A stretch of 64,000 bases of DNA from Paraspadella gotoi. Lineage: Eukaryota > Chaetognatha. Positions 30,216 to 42,569 of the stretch are shown here, one piece after another. The position numbers and the translations under genes are program-made. Each line of letters begins with the position of its first letter. The first letter of the stretch is position 1. The stretch lies in NCBI GenBank assembly GCA_051294375.1, contig CM119267.1:26399324-26463323 (forward strand), in the 5' to 3' direction. Under the pieces are notes generated by a model that was not told the DNA's origin, did no database searches, and saw only the letters and a program-made list of their open reading frames with translations.

Positions 30216-33200
30216 CTGCAACCGAAGAAAAAACGAGCCCGGGGTGCGGGTCAGGCCGGTTCAAGGTTTTAAGTAACAATAACGGTAATTCAAATGTGTT
30301 GCGCCGCAGTGACTGCCTTATCACGAGTATTTATCGTGACATGATATGACGCTACTTGACATGACATGCGCCGAAATGATTTAGCCCGCTCAGCGATTAA
30401 GACTAGTCTGAGGACAGACAGTGGCGACGTGGCTTTGAATTGTACCACCAAAACTACTCGTGAATATTTTAAACTTGACTAATGAATACTTTGGCTACAC
30501 AAAAACTATTCGAAAAAGAAGCTTTGAGATTTGTTAACCAAAAGCAGATTAATTCTTTAAACGTACCTGTCCCGGCAAGTGCATAGAGTGTAGAGAGGCA
30601 TGTCGGAAGCAACGAGACGTTCTGCGGGACTGGAGGCGGGGTTGACGGCGGCATCAGGGCAAGAGGAAATGAAACGATGACCACGCGGACATTCGTATTC
30701 GTAGCCGACGTAGGCACGAATCGTCGTCGTCGTTGTCGTCATCGCCTCAGATTCCTTCGACGAGACAGCGATCAAATTCTTTTTTTGGCGTAGGTAACCC
30801 TAAAAAAACATACGTTTTGTTTTAAAAGTTCTTTATTTCAGAATTCGTAAATTAAATAAAATCCGACACCTTGGTGGTCTTGGCTTTTGGCGTGGACGTC
30901 TTTCCGCCAGCGGCAGCGCTGGCGTCGACCGCCGTTAGTAAATCCCAAGGAAGCAAAAAGTTTGATCCGGCGATGAATCCCGGCTGATCAAGTCCCTTCC
31001 CCGCGTTGTAAGATCCTGCGTTGCCAATGCGAGTCAAACTCCAAGAAGGAAACTTGACAGTAGCGCCCAACTGTGTCGTCGTCGTGAGGAGGCCTTGCAG
31101 AGTCACCGGCGACGGAGAAGAAGAGGAGGAAGAGAAAAGGGTGTTAGGCGCCGCCTCCTCGGCCGTCCAAGTCTTGGAAAATCTCCCAGATTCAGACTCT
31201 TCTTCTCCCTCTTCCTCGTCCTCCTCCCCCCCATCCTCGAATGGAATTTCCTCACTGCCGAGTGAAAAAGTCGTTTGCTCCGCCAAGAGAAACGTCGTCG
31301 TCGTCGTCGTCGTAGCGGAGAGAGATGTGGGATTCTTTTCCGCAGCCAAAGCGAGAGATGAATCAAGAGTTTGAACTCGTTTCTCTCCTCCCGGGGTGAG
31401 TCGAACCTCGTCACTCTGTTTCTCCTCTCCATTCTCTCGATCACGAAAGCCGGGTGACTCTCCTTGAACCAAAGAAAACTCGAATTTGTCGTAGATGCCT
31501 AAGAATAAAAAAGATGACTTTCGCTCTCAACATTCAACAATATCCACAAGTACAACAGAACCTTCATCCAAGGATTCGTAGTAAGAAAAATTAGCCGCGC
31601 AAAGGTCGAAGGGATCCTCGCGCGAGGCCTGCCTCGTCCCGCAGTCGGAGGCCGCAAGAGTCTTGTTAAGAGTCGCGTGGGGTTTGGCGGGCAGTTGGAA
31701 GTCAGAGTCGTCGTCGTCAGCGATGAGTCGGTGAAGAGCATGAATACAGTGATTTCCAGTCAGCGTTGTCGCCTCGCAAGATTGACGACCGTCACGCCAA
31801 ATTGCCTCACATTGCTCTTTCAACTAGAAGATAAAGAAAATCCCTCTTCATACTTAATATGAAAATAATGAAAAATCTGGGCGAATTCCTATAATAAGGC
31901 GACAACAGTGCAAGTATCACCCGTTTCAAATGCGCTCCATAAGAAGGACCACGTGCATGCGTGTTGTAGACAGTCCTGGCGTGCGCGAAACGCTTTTGGT
32001 GAAAAGAGCGCGTGTAGTGAGACAAGACGCCCTCTTGATAAGTCGCCAAAGCGACGGGCACGACCTTCGAACACCGCGCTTCCGAAAACTAAAAAATCTT
32101 AAAGTATAATAAATCTCGCCAGACGTTACTATCAAATAAAATTAATGAAAAAATCTTAAAATTACATTGATTCATTGCTCAATATTTATAAAAAAAAAAA
32201 AGAAAAAAAAAGAGGAAAGGTCATTCAACTTAACAATGCGTAATCTCTGATGTATTAGAGCTAATAAATACATCGAGAAATACATCGTAATCACCAGTAA
32301 TCACCCAAAAAAAAGTTTTTATTTATATGTAAACATTCTGCTTTAAATATTTTTTTTTAAATCGGTAAATAACAAAATTGTTAAATTAAATCGGTAAGCA
32401 CATTTTTTCAAGATTTGTTTTTCAATCTGGTTGTCAAAAAATTCTAGGTAAAAAGTTAAAACACGGCAAATTTAGAAGGGGAAAGTTAAACAATTAATTT
32501 TGTTACTCTGTTGTTTTCCAGTCTTAAACAAAATCTTTAGTTAAATAGATGGTAAAGAAATTCGATCTACACTGAATTTAAAGAGTTGCAGCCTAAACGA
32601 TTGCATAGGACTAAGCTCTGACGAACAAAACCCGAGGTTTTTTTAATATATTCTTATACCGGCCGACCAGTAGGAATGATGGCAATATTGTTAATATTAA
32701 GTTTTAAAAAAATCCTACCATAAATATAGAAAAAATTAAACAAAATCCTCGGAAAATCCACCCCTTCTTTGGAAGATTTTCGCCAAGATTTTTTCCCAAA
32801 TCTGACTCTCTATTACATTTCAAATTCACTAATAAAAATATTCATAAAAAAATACCAGATGGATGCTTTTTCGTTTGACCTGCAACTCTTTTTACTAAGC
32901 TCTGACGAACAAAGCCCGAGGTTTTTTTAATATATTCTTATACCGGCCAAGGTAAATGATGGCAATATTGTTAATATTAAGTTTCAAAAAAATCCAACCA
33001 TAAATATAGAAAATATTAACCAAAATCTTTGGAAAATCCACCCCTCTTTGGAAGATTTTCGCCATAGAGATTTTTCCCGAATCTGACTCCCGGTTGAAAA
33101 CTCTTAGAATTCCGATCGTTAGCTCCTCTTTTACTTTTACTTTAAATAAAAATTTTCACCAAAATGGACTAATTCACTTTACCATGATCGTATCATATCA

Positions 33201-34089
33201 AAATAACCAAATAAAATGTAAAGAAAATTTGAGAGCCCTTCAGATACTTTGCCAAAGGATTCCAAAAATTAGACCCATTTGTTAAACAGGAACATACCTC
33301 ATGTCACGTTTTATATCGTTTTTCAAGGAAAAAAATCCCTTTAATTTCTATATTAAAATCAGAGATGGAAAATTTTCCATCGAAGCAGCTCTATTTTGTT
33401 CTGGCTTGTTTGATATCAAGATGATGATGATTTGACAAGAGAAAAAAAAATGCGAGCCCTTCAGATGCAACAGGATCTAGGTAGATCAAGTGTTTTTACA
33501 TCATATTTTACCAGAATTTTTACCAGGAGCGTTATTATTGTTTGGTAGTCAGATTTGAACGAAAATCTCCATTGAAAAAGTCTTCCTCGATCTCTAAGAA
33601 CGACGTAGACTCCTACAACTCTTCAGTAGGTTCTTGTTATATTCTATAATTAAAACGATATACAATGGCTAGAATGCGAATCAACATGTTTAAAGTGAAT
33701 ACATTTTTGGAATCGCCACGAACTCAGCTTCATTTTTGCCTATTTTCAAGTTGATTTGTATGACCCTTTTTCTTAAATAATTACTATTTATCACCACACG
33801 CCAAAATCCTCAACACGCCAATATCTAACAGGGTTACTGGCCAAATTCTGAACCTTAGTGTCGAGATCCAAAAGCGACTTGAGGTTGGCCATAGCGGAGG
33901 CGGTCCTCGAATCGCCAGCACCGAGGATGAGATCGTAGACGGCACCGGCGACGCCAAACCAAACGTCGACTCGGGGAAGTTCGAAGATGGCGGGGACGGG
34001 GTTTCGACCGAGATTGTCATCGAAGCCCCGATCCAAAGCCTGGAACAATATTGGAACATAAGAGCATCAGCATGACTTTCTTTTTTGCA

Positions 34090-34120
<31 letters not shown>

Positions 34121-37100
34121 AGGAAGCCGCTATAGAAAAAGAAGCCAGTGACTTTTTTCTTATATTTTTATATCGATAGATGTGGAATGACGGGAATATT
34201 GTAAATCTCAAGTTTCGCTTTAATCGGACCTCACATTGTGGAGAAATCTTAGGAAACCCATCAAAATTCCACCCCTTTTTTTCAACATTCTCGCCTTTTA
34301 AGATTTTTGCCGATTCTGACTTCCTCTTACAAACTTATAATTCCGCTAGTTAATTTTTTTTTCTTAAACGAGCGAAGGGAATCCACAACTTTCTGTTATT
34401 TTATGATTTCTGGGTAAAAAATATAATAAATTACATTAACATTGGGATATTATGAAAGTATAATGTCTTGTGAAGCCTGTGAGAGTTAAATAATTAAAAA
34501 ATTCGCCTATTTTATTATTGAAAAATGACAGTAAAGTGAAGAAGTTGAATGTCTTCCGGCTCATTTCAGTAAACATCCCTGTTCTCTAGCATAAAATAAT
34601 GTTTACTTTTTGCTGGTGGAAAAGAAAGATAAATACTTAGGCTGTGTTGGGTGAATAATATTTTGTAAAATTTTGTAAGCATGCTTGTAAAATCAGACAA
34701 GCAAATATTTAAGTGAAAAAAAATTCACATTTTCTTTATCCAAAAAACTTTAAAGTTTTACTAGAGTACAGTTTAGTCTTTTTTCTTTCGGAATCATTAA
34801 AAAGAATTAAATTTTCATTTATTCCTTCAAAAGATATTAGTAGATAGACAAGTTATCTGGTCGTTTATAATGTTATTTCTAATATTTTTACATTTACTGA
34901 TAGGAAATGATGTCAATATTGTTGATGTAACATTTCAAATCAATCGACCCACGCGTTGAAAAATAATCTACACAAAATGGTCATTTTCCACGCCCAATTT
35001 TAAAACAAATCTGGCTTCGTTAAATTTTCTTTTTGGTTCCACTTAAATTTTTAGCTTTTGCCGAGTGACTTCATTGTAATAAAAAAATTGATTTTCTTGA
35101 TATCTTTTGAACCAAAAATGATAGAACGATGAGACTGTTCATATTTAAAGCCATAATTATGGGGCATCTTTTCCATATAATTTTTTCTCAAATATTTCCA
35201 CGGATTTTTAAAAATCTGGATCGAATCTTAGTCAAAAGTATAACAACTTTTGAAATTAAATAAACACACTTGGCTGTATTTAAAAAAATAAATAAATATA
35301 GTTCTGAAGAGAAAAGATGAATTATGTTTCTGATATAAACACAAATTTTCTATACCTCTAATGTTTATATAATTACTAAGGATAATGAATTATCATTTTG
35401 TGAAAACAAAAAAATTTAAAAAATTCATCAGGAACCTTAAAAAACATATGATTTAAATATGAAAATTTAGGAGTTCAAACTTTGTTCCGGCTGATTTAAA
35501 AACTACTGACATAGGGCTAAAAGCTATATTATCAGATTTTTAAATTTTTGTCATCTTCAGGTGCAAATTAAAACCTTTGCATAATGCCCATTAGCTATAT
35601 TAATATAACAATTTTTTATTAAAAAAGCATAACAATCTTTAAATAACACGCAAATTCATGCGCTGTATGGTAAAATTGTTGTTTTTATTTTTATTATAAT
35701 ACAAGGCTTTTATCAATAAAGGGGTAAATTGCAAAGAAAATAAGTATTTCAAGGCTCCATATTGATACTATGATATCAATGAATTTCTTTGTTCCTCGGC
35801 AACGAAATGTACCTAAGACATTGTAGTTTCATTAGCTAATCTTTATTTTTATAATTTTAAAGGGCATGTTTGGCAAAAACAGTAAGAAACAAAAATGACA
35901 AAAAATTTTGAGAAAATTTGGATTAATTGCTATTATTTCTTACTATGTCGTCAATTTATTTTTTCGTTATGTGCTTGAAAGTTAGGCTAAACCAACAGAA
36001 TCGGAATCAGTGCATGACCGCTGTATATTTATTTGACTTGTACAGTAAATACCGCAAAATAAAAAAAAATTAAAAAGAATTTAGACCAAGCGCTGTCGTG
36101 TTTTTTCAGTATTTTTTAGTCAAGACCTTTATGGATTTTCTTTGTTCCGGCGCGCTGATAGCCCAAACACTGCAGTTTCAGAAATCATCCATGGTTTTGT
36201 AATATTTACTGCGCTACTGGTGCAAAAATTGCTAGGAACCAAAATTATCAAAACCGCTTCGTTCTTTCGATTTTTTTTAAGCGCGGAGCGACATATCTAA
36301 TATAAGGAAAAATCAGTTTTTTTCTCAACCTTCCTTTTAATTTCTTTTTAAATAAAAATTTCGCGATTCAAACCGGACTATTTCATTTAAACCTGATCAT
36401 TTTATGTCAAAATTATTAAAATAAAAAAAAAAAATAGGACAAGCTCTTCAGACACAAAGCTATCAGAATCGCGAAATTCGAAGTCGCTCATGTCACAGGA
36501 AACATATAGCAATCCCGTTTGCAATTTTAAGTTTGTAAAATTCTATATTCTATATTTCTATAGTAAAAATGAGGTTTGAAAATTCTCTGGAGATGAGTAG
36601 TGCATTTCCCCTGGCTTGTTTGATATTAAATCCTTTATCAAATGCCATAAAACGAATAAGACAAGCTCTTCAGATGTAACGCTCTCGGAATCGTGCGTTT
36701 TTACAAGTGTTTTTAACCGAATTTCTGGCAAACGCGTTTGCAATTTGGGTAGTCAGATTTGAACGGAATTCTCTATTAGAAAAATGTTGAATTTTTTCTA
36801 AAGCGAGATTCTCGTCTACTCTCTCTCTCTCTCTCTCTAGAAACCTGATCGATATGATTCTGAATAAAATCATCTAATGAGAGTCTCCGTTTCGTCTGAC
36901 CAAGTGAGGCGCTCGATCGAGATTCGGCGCTGGCAATGACGCCGGGACGCAACGACGACGACGACGACGACGAAAGCGAAGCCGACGATTTAGACGCTTG
37001 GGAAGCGGCGTCACCAACCGAGAAAGACGCCGAAAGTTTGCTCAGTAAATACGAAGCCGGATCTTCTAAGATGCCGCCTCCGCCTCCGTCGCCGTCTTCT

Positions 37101-38158
37101 CGAGCGACAATGTAGACAAACTCTTCGTTTGCGGGGACGGCGAATAGCGAATTGTTGGAGACGTTGGTGATGATACGAGCCTTGCGAAGAATTCGGTAAA
37201 TCTGGTCCTCCATCGTGTGTTGCAGACGCTTGAGGGAGTCCGCGGACGAGGTGGTGGCGGCGCCACGATCTTCGAGGCCTTCCTCGTCCTCGGCGTATTC
37301 CTCCTCGTCCACTGCGTAAGAGGAAGAGGAGGCGTTGCTGTTGTTGTTATTAAAGCCGTGAATGGACGGAGGTGCGGAAAGACAAGCGGAAAATGAGCGC
37401 GAAGCAGCGGCGACGCCAACTCCTTTCAAAGGATTTCTCTCGAACACAAAGAGCATCCTGGGAGAACATGGACGACCAGCGTAAATCCAGTCTTTCGAAA
37501 TTCCGCCGCCGCCGACAGAGCGAAGCGTCTCCGTCAGCGTCGGTTGCAACTTCTGCCGCACTAATTCCAAGTTGCGAAAAAGACGGACCAGCGCTGGGGC
37601 GAATACAAAATGAATAAAATATAACCACAAATGTGATTATGGTCTTCCCAATAAAAAAGTAAATATAAAACTCAATCTTGACTCTTATTCGCAACGAGAC
37701 TCACAAATGTCGAATCGAGACCCGGGGTTATTGACTACGACGAGATGAGAAACGGAAAAAAGAAAAAGGAGAGCGCGAGCCGAAGAGAATTGCGCCGAGG
37801 AAAGAAAAGAGTGAAAGATTGGCGAGCCCTCTCCTTCCTTCTCCTCATCCTCCCTCTTTCGGGCGGCAAACAACGACTCCTCACGCACGTAATCCGCGCA
37901 TGCGCGAGAGAGGACGACGCCGTCATCGACGAGATGGAGGAAAAGGACGCGGCGATCCAAGTCCACATGACCCTCGATCAATGCCGCCTGCGGCTCCGTC
38001 ACGTCCGCGCGGCGCCGACTGAAGCGAGAGGCGCCGACATCGGCGACGACGACGATGCGTTCGTCGACGCTCCGGCGAAGAGGGGAGAGGAAAGAAGAGA
38101 GAGAGAGGATGAGAGAGTCATCGAGGGGAAAAGAAAAGGAGAGACGAGGGGAACACAT
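30026..38158 (-). CDS. SMG8: Nonsense-mediated mRNA decay factor SMG8 (last exon not found)
   Basis: SMG8 binds SMG9 and the kinase SMG1 and controls UPF1 phosphorylation in nonsense-mediated decay, in the cytoplasm. Eight exons (minus): 38158-37705, 37593-36845, 34039-33854, 32088-31921, 31823-31562, 31498-30870, 30799-30567, 30215-30026. All junctions are GT-AG and in phase, giving about 957 residues; human SMG8 has 991. Family landmarks are ARALLFLFSVSHLVVVNNPG, SKDWIYAGRPCSPRMLFVF, EDQIYRILRKARIITNVS, RGFDDNLGRNPVP, VYNTHARGPSY, CEAIWRDGRQSCE, DPFDLCAANFSYYE, KFPSWSLTRIG, GLDQPGFIAGSNFLLPWD, YEYECPRGHRF and PPPCPIFHP. The C-terminal 30-40 residues were not found. Confidence 0.92.
30567..30799 (-). 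CDS. SMG8: SMG8 exon 7
   Basis: It begins GYLRQKKNLIAVSS after TTTTTTAG. It contains RAYVGYEYECPRGHRFISSC and ASDMPLYTLCTCRD and ends at GACAG|GTACGT. Confidence 0.9.
30870..31498 (-). CDS. SMG8: SMG8 exon 6
   Basis: It begins IYDKFEFSLVQGESPGF, continues through acidic and Ser/Thr-rich linker (GGEEDEEEGEEESESG) to ATVKFPSWSLTRIGNAGSYN and FLLPWDLLTAVDASAAAGG. It ends AKTTK at AAG|GTGTCG. Confidence 0.88.
31562..31823 (-). CDS. SMG8: SMG8 exon 5
   Basis: It starts LKEQCEAIWRDGRQSCEATT after CTTCTAG. It contains the conserved DCGTRQASREDPFDLCAANF segment and ends DEG at GAAG|GTTCTG (phase 1). Confidence 0.88.
31921..32088 (-). CDS. SMG8: SMG8 exon 4
   Basis: It starts after TTTTTTAG with FSEARCSKVVPVAL and reads HARTVYNTHARGPSYGAHLK to R at CGG|GTGATA. 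The preceding intron (32089-33853) contains a MITE with two nested insertions. Confidence 0.88.
32212..33772. mobile_element. TTAA-type MITE with nested insertions, in SMG8 intron
   Basis: The left terminal repeat is GAGGAAAGGTCATTCAAC (no TTAA before it, AAAA instead); the right is TATGACCCTTTTTC followed by TTAA. MITE parts are 32212-32606, about 32806-32892 and 33615-33772. Between them lie a partial (32607-32805) and a longer (32893-33614) copy of the element that is complete at 49064-49782. Confidence 0.7.
33854..34039 (-). CDS. SMG8: SMG8 exon 3
   Basis: It starts after TGTTCCAG with ALDRGFDDNLGRNPVP and ends LLDLDTK at AAG|GTTCAG. The next family residues (FSE) begin the following exon, which fixes this border. 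The intron before it is 2.8 kb and holds shared repeats. Confidence 0.85.
34120..34830. repeat. Dispersed repeat shared with 4780-5450 (inverted)
   Basis: It contains the GGAATCCACAACTT, AAGCATGCTTGTAAAA and TTACTAGAGTACA blocks in reverse order and orientation to 4780-5450. It is non-coding and lies in the SMG8 intron before exon 3. The flanking CT microsatellite is at 34092-34122. Confidence 0.6.
34831..36844. other. AT-rich SMG8 intron sequence
   Basis: No exon is visible. About 36300-36780 resembles internal parts of the 49064-49782 element (ACAAGCTCTTCAGA, GTAGTCAGATTTGAACG). The rest shows no structure that I recognise. Confidence 0.4.
36845..37593 (-). CDS. SMG8: SMG8 exon 2
   Basis: It follows GCCCCAG and is separated from exon 1 by a 111-base intron. 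It contains an acidic low-complexity insert (DEEEYAEDEEGLED), a Ser-rich run (LSSSSSSSLRPG) encoded by a CGT/ACG repeat, and LSLDDFIQNHIDQ at its end (CAG|GTTTCT). Confidence 0.88.
37705..38158 (-). CDS. SMG8: SMG8 exon 1
   Basis: The ATG at 38158 starts MCSPRLSFSFPLDD; it is the only ATG in this frame close upstream. ERIVVVADVGA corresponds to the N-terminal G-like strand and VLFLHLVDDG to the following strand. It ends FDI at GACATTT|GTGAGT, phase 1. Confidence 0.82.
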
Positions 38159-39350
38159 TTTGTCTCTTCTGATAAATAGATTAACCAACTTGATAAAATG
38201 AAAAAAAAAAAATCAAAACTTTAAAAATAAATAGAACCTCGTAAGCCTCTGCTTACAATCCTCGCATTCAGAAAAAAAAACTACTTTTTCCAGTATTGTT
38301 CAGTTACTATTAACAAAATTCAAGTTCCACCATCATATAAATTAGGCCAAACTATGGATTGGTTAAAACCATCTCCAGCTATTTCTAATCATATAAGAGT
38401 AACATTTTCGCAACTTTTAGGAAAAAAAATCATGTCCATTTTTATCCATTTTCACTTTTCTTTTTTTGGAATTCCTTTCTTCCTTATCTTCTTCACCTTT
38501 GAGTAAATTTATTTCATAGTTAACTTATGAATTAATTTTAAAGTTGACAAGTCAAAAAGTCGCAGTTTTAGTTTTTATTATAATTTATTAAACAAAAATA
38601 GTTTAAATTGGCTTAAACTAACAGAAAATATAGCCCACAGAATAAGCTTTTAACACCAACAAAATTATCAAAAAAACTCTTTTCGTTTAGCCATAAATAA
38701 TTTTTAAAGATGACAATTAATTTGTGACTTTTTGTGACTTGCATTTATTGTTAATAAAGATAAGATTTTAAATTTATTTTATAGTTTTAACAGTTGATGA
38801 ACATACTGACATTAATAAAACAAAAAAAACGCATCTTTTTAAACAAATGGAAAGAGTCAGGACTTGTTTTTTCTCAGAATCGACAGAATTTGCGGAAAAT
38901 TTTTTCTCAAAATCTGTCGATATACTAAATCTGATTGGCAACCAAAATTGAAATAAAATTATGAGATACTGTAAATTTCTTTTCTTATAATGCATATTAA
39001 GGAATTTCTTTGATTTGGCTAAATGTAAATGCAGAAAAGTAGTGGGAGGGAACAGGAAAGGGAGAAGAAGAAAAGAAGAAAAAAGAGAATGAGAGAGAAA
39101 GGTGAAAAAGCAAAAAAAAAAAAAAAGCAAATGGGAAAAAAATAGGGAGATAAAGGAAAGGCGGAAAAAAAAAGAAAAAATGGAAATAAAAAGAGGGGAG
39201 AAAAGAGGGGAAAAAAAAGAGAAGGAAAAAAGGCGGGAAAAAATAATAAAAAAAGTAGTGGCAGAGAAAGGTAGGGTCGTATAAAAGGTAAGTTACGGCA
39301 TGATAAATAGGGGAGGAAAGAGGAAGATTAAAATAGAAACAAAGAGAAGA
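38159..39350. other. Intergenic AT-rich DNA with a long purine tract
   Basis: This is the region upstream of SMG8. No promoter motif could be fixed. From about 39030 to 39290 the plus strand is almost entirely A and G, producing Lys/Glu/Arg-rich or Phe/Ser-rich meaningless frames. Confidence 0.6.
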
Positions 39351-39351
39351 A

Positions 39352-40977
39352 CAAGTTTGAGCAAACAATGTCGGATCTGCGTACGATAATTAAGAGGAAA
39401 GGTCATTCAGCATAACAATATGTAATCATTGATGTGTTAGAGCTAATATATCGAGAAATACATTATAGTCATCAGTAATCACAAAAAAATAAGTTCTTAT
39501 TTATATGTAAACATTCCGTTTTCAATAATTTTTTTTAAATGGGTAAATAACAAAATTGTTAAGTTAAATGGGTAAGCACATTTTCTAAATATTTGTTTTT
39601 AATCTGGTTGTTAAAAAATTCTAGGTAAGAAGTTAAAACACGGTATGGGATAATTTAGAAGGGGAGAATTAAGCAATTAATCTCATTACTCTGTTGGTTT
39701 TCCAGTCATGAACAAAATCTTCCGTTAAATAGATGGTAAAGAAATTCGAGCTACAATGAATCTACACTGAATTTGAAGAGTTGCAGCCTAAACGACTGCA
39801 ATAATATTGAATTAAAAATTTGATTAGCAATCTTAAAAACATTTGTAAAAATGTAATAGAGAGACATTTTGATAAACGCGTTCCAGTTAGAAAGAATTCA
39901 GGGTTAAAGTTTAAAAACGTTTCATTTTCAAGGATACAAGTTGAAATTTAAAAATGTCTCTCTATTACATTTTTCTAATTCAGTAATAAAAAATTCATAA
40001 AAAATATCAGATGGATTGGCCTTTTCGTTTGACCTGCAACTCTTCAGATAGGTTTCTTTTATTTTATATTATAATAAAACCGATATAAATGGGATAGAAT
40101 GCATCAAATGCTTAAAGTGAATACATTTTCGGAATCGCCAGGAGCTCAGCTTTCTGAATTTGTACTCCATTTTAGCCTATTTTAAAGTTGAATTGAATGA
40201 CCCTTTTTCTTAAGCGGTAATCAGCTAATCAGATGATAAATCACAATATTTTTTAAAATTTTTGTTTTAACTTGCATCATTTTTTCAACTCGCATAATTT
40301 TTTCAACTTGCATAATTTTTTCCACTCACATCATTTTTTCAATTTGCATCATCTTTACAATTTGTATCATTTTTTCAACTTGCATAATTTTTTTAAACTT
40401 GCATCATTTTTTCACATTAATTAATTAATTAAAACATTTATTAGTAATCATAAATAATAAAGATTCAGGTAAATGTGACTTATGTTTTTTCCATTTAAAC
40501 TCTTTTCCACTGGCACGATTCCGTTCAAAACTTTATATCTAGCTTCTTCACACACTTTCCTACCCGCACACAATATTTAATCTCAATCTATTAATTAAAT
40601 TATGATAAATTCGAGTAATTATGAGTTAAAATAAGTAAAAAGATTCAAGTAAATGTGACTCATATTTTTTTCATTTAAATTCATTTCCAATCGAACGTTT
40701 CCACCGAAACTTTATTTCCAGCTTCATCACACACTTTCCTACCCACACACAAAATTTCATTCTAATCCAACCACCCAATCACGAGTTATTGGAGCTTTTT
40801 GCTAAGGTGGGACGAACGGACGGACAGACAGACGGACATAATTTTTTTTGCATAATTTATCATAATTCGATGTTCTGGCATGATGTAAGTAAATGCCCAA
40901 CAAGATTGAGGGGGCGGACCAACGGACCAACAAAGTGAATTATAGAGTCGGGATCTGCTGATAAGCAGATCCGACTA
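39352..40977 (+). mobile_element. HINE-like element interrupted by a MITE
   Basis: The 5' end, CAAGTTTGAGCAAACAATGT then CGGATCTGC, is at 39352-39380. The sequence resumes after the MITE at 40214 and ends TCGGGATCTGCTGATAAG, then CAGATCCGACTA at 40977. Monomer blocks and GGACAGACAG microsatellite are present. Confidence 0.7.
39394..40209. mobile_element. TTAA-flanked MITE (816 bp), complete
   Basis: The terminal inverted repeats are GAGGAAAGGTCATTCA and its mirror TGAATGACCCTTTTTC, flanked on both sides by TTAA (39390-39393 and 40210-40213). It is inserted in a HINE-like element. A TTAA duplication is typical of piggyBac-type (also Kolobok) transposition, so this is probably a non-autonomous derivative. 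There is no coding capacity. Confidence 0.8.
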
Positions 40978-41023
40978 AAAAAGATAAAGAAAAAGAATCA
41001 GGGAAACGGTATGAAAGGAAAAA

Positions 41024-42000
41024 CAAGTTTGAGCAAATAATGTCGGATCTGCCCACGATCATTATCGGTAATTAATAATTAATTCAAGTTAATTATTCAA
41101 TTAATTAATTAATTTATTTAATTTAATTATTGCATAATTAATCATTAATATTAATAAGTATTTGCATAATTATTCAAGTTAATTATTTAATTAATTAGGC
41201 AATTAAATAATTTGATCCGAAATGTTTGTTTTGATTGATTAATGATTAATTGACTAACTGATTAATTATTTGATTAATAAATACATCTTGCATTTACATT
41301 TAAAATAAAAAGAACTAGTTTGAGCAAACAATGTCGGATCTGCCCTCGATCATTATCAGTAATTAATTCATTAATAATTAAATAATTCAAGTTAATTAAT
41401 TAATTAGGCAATTAATTAATTAATTTGATCCAAAATGTTTTTTAGGTCTTTTCGTCACTAACCACGATAAAAGCAATGACGATGAGAATAATGTCGATAG
41501 CAATTGACTTGATTGATTGACTGATTAATTAATTATTGATTAATTGACTAATTAATTAATTATTTGATTTATTAATACATCCTGCAATTACATTGATTGA
41601 CTGATTAATTAATTTCAGACCTATTAAGTGACTAATTGATTAATTAACCGATTAATTATTTGATTAATTAATACATCTTGAATTTACATTTAAAATAAAA
41701 GAAAAAGAAGCAATCAATTAGTGAAACAGTTTTTTATTTTTTTCCATTTAAACTCATTTCCACTCGGACGATTCCATCGAAACTTCATATACTGCTCAAT
41801 CACACACTTCCCTACCCACCCAGTAATTGGTGTTTTTTGCTAAGGTGGGACGGACGGATGGACAGACATCTTTTTTTTGCATAATTTATCATAATTTGAT
41901 GTTCTGACATGATATAAGTGAATGCCCGACAAAATTGAGGGGGCGGACCGATGGACCGACAAAGTGAATTATAGAGTCGGGATCTGCTGAAATCCGACTA
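41024..42000 (+). mobile_element. HINE-like element with a second nested 5' end
   Basis: A 5' end lies at 41024 and another at 41314 (TAGTTTGAGCAAACAATGTC); one shared 3' end is at 41970-42000 with a damaged hairpin. Long TTAATTAA-rich stretches separate them. Confidence 0.65.
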
Positions 42001-42495
42001 AAAATTCAAGTCGACTTGACATTGGTTTTTTCCATGCAAACTTATTTCCATTTCTCGATTCCAACAAAACTTTTTATCCTGCTCAATCACACACTTTCTT
42101 ACCCACACACATCCCATTCTATACATGCAATTATGAATAAATCGATTAATTATGGATTAAAATTATTAAAAAGATTCAAATAAAAGTGACTTATGTTTTT
42201 CCAAACTCATTTCCACTTGCACAATTCCATCTAAACTTTATATCCAGCTCAATCACACACTTTTTTACCCACACACAAAATTTCATTCCAATCCAACCAT
42301 ACAATCACGAGTAATTGGAGTTTTTTGCTAAGGGGGGACGGACAGAGAGACGGACGGACGGACATTTTTCTTTTTGCTTAATTTAGCATAATATGATGTT
42401 CTGATGTGATAAAAATTATTTACCGACAAGATTTAGGGGTAGGACCGACAAAGTGAATTATAGAGTCGGGATCTGCGGATAAGCAGATCCGACTA
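42001..42495 (+). mobile_element. HINE-like element, 3' part
   Basis: Two monomers are followed by the GGACGGAC microsatellite, TGATGTTCTGATG, and the terminal hairpin GGATCTGCGGATAAGCAGAT plus CCGACTAA. Confidence 0.65.
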
Positions 42496-42528
42496 AAAAT
42501 TTGTGAGTAATTCACAAAAATAATTTGG

Positions 42529-42567
42529 CGCTGATGAAGGCTCGAATTTGAGCCGAAACATGTTCGT
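42529..42567 (+). ncRNA. Hammerhead-ribozyme-like motif c (best conserved core)
   Basis: CTGATGA, then stem GGCTC-GAATTT-GAGCC, then GAAAC, then ATGTTCGTC. Both core boxes are perfect and stem II is five perfect pairs. Stem III is very short, as reported for hammerheads of Penelope-like elements. It lies 30 bases after a HINE 3' end. Confidence 0.55.
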
Positions 42568-42569
42568 CT

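Noticed and set aside
30852-31472. Separate acidic Ser/Thr-rich protein
   Set aside because: It is SMG8 exon 6 read past its donor; flanking exons and splice phases join it to SMG8.
33784-34059. Independent small gene
   Set aside because: The RGFDDNLGRNPVP motif and phase show it to be SMG8 exon 3.
39102-39284. Lys/Glu-rich frame and its Phe/Pro-rich opposite strand (38997-39368)
   Set aside because: Both arise from the purine tract.
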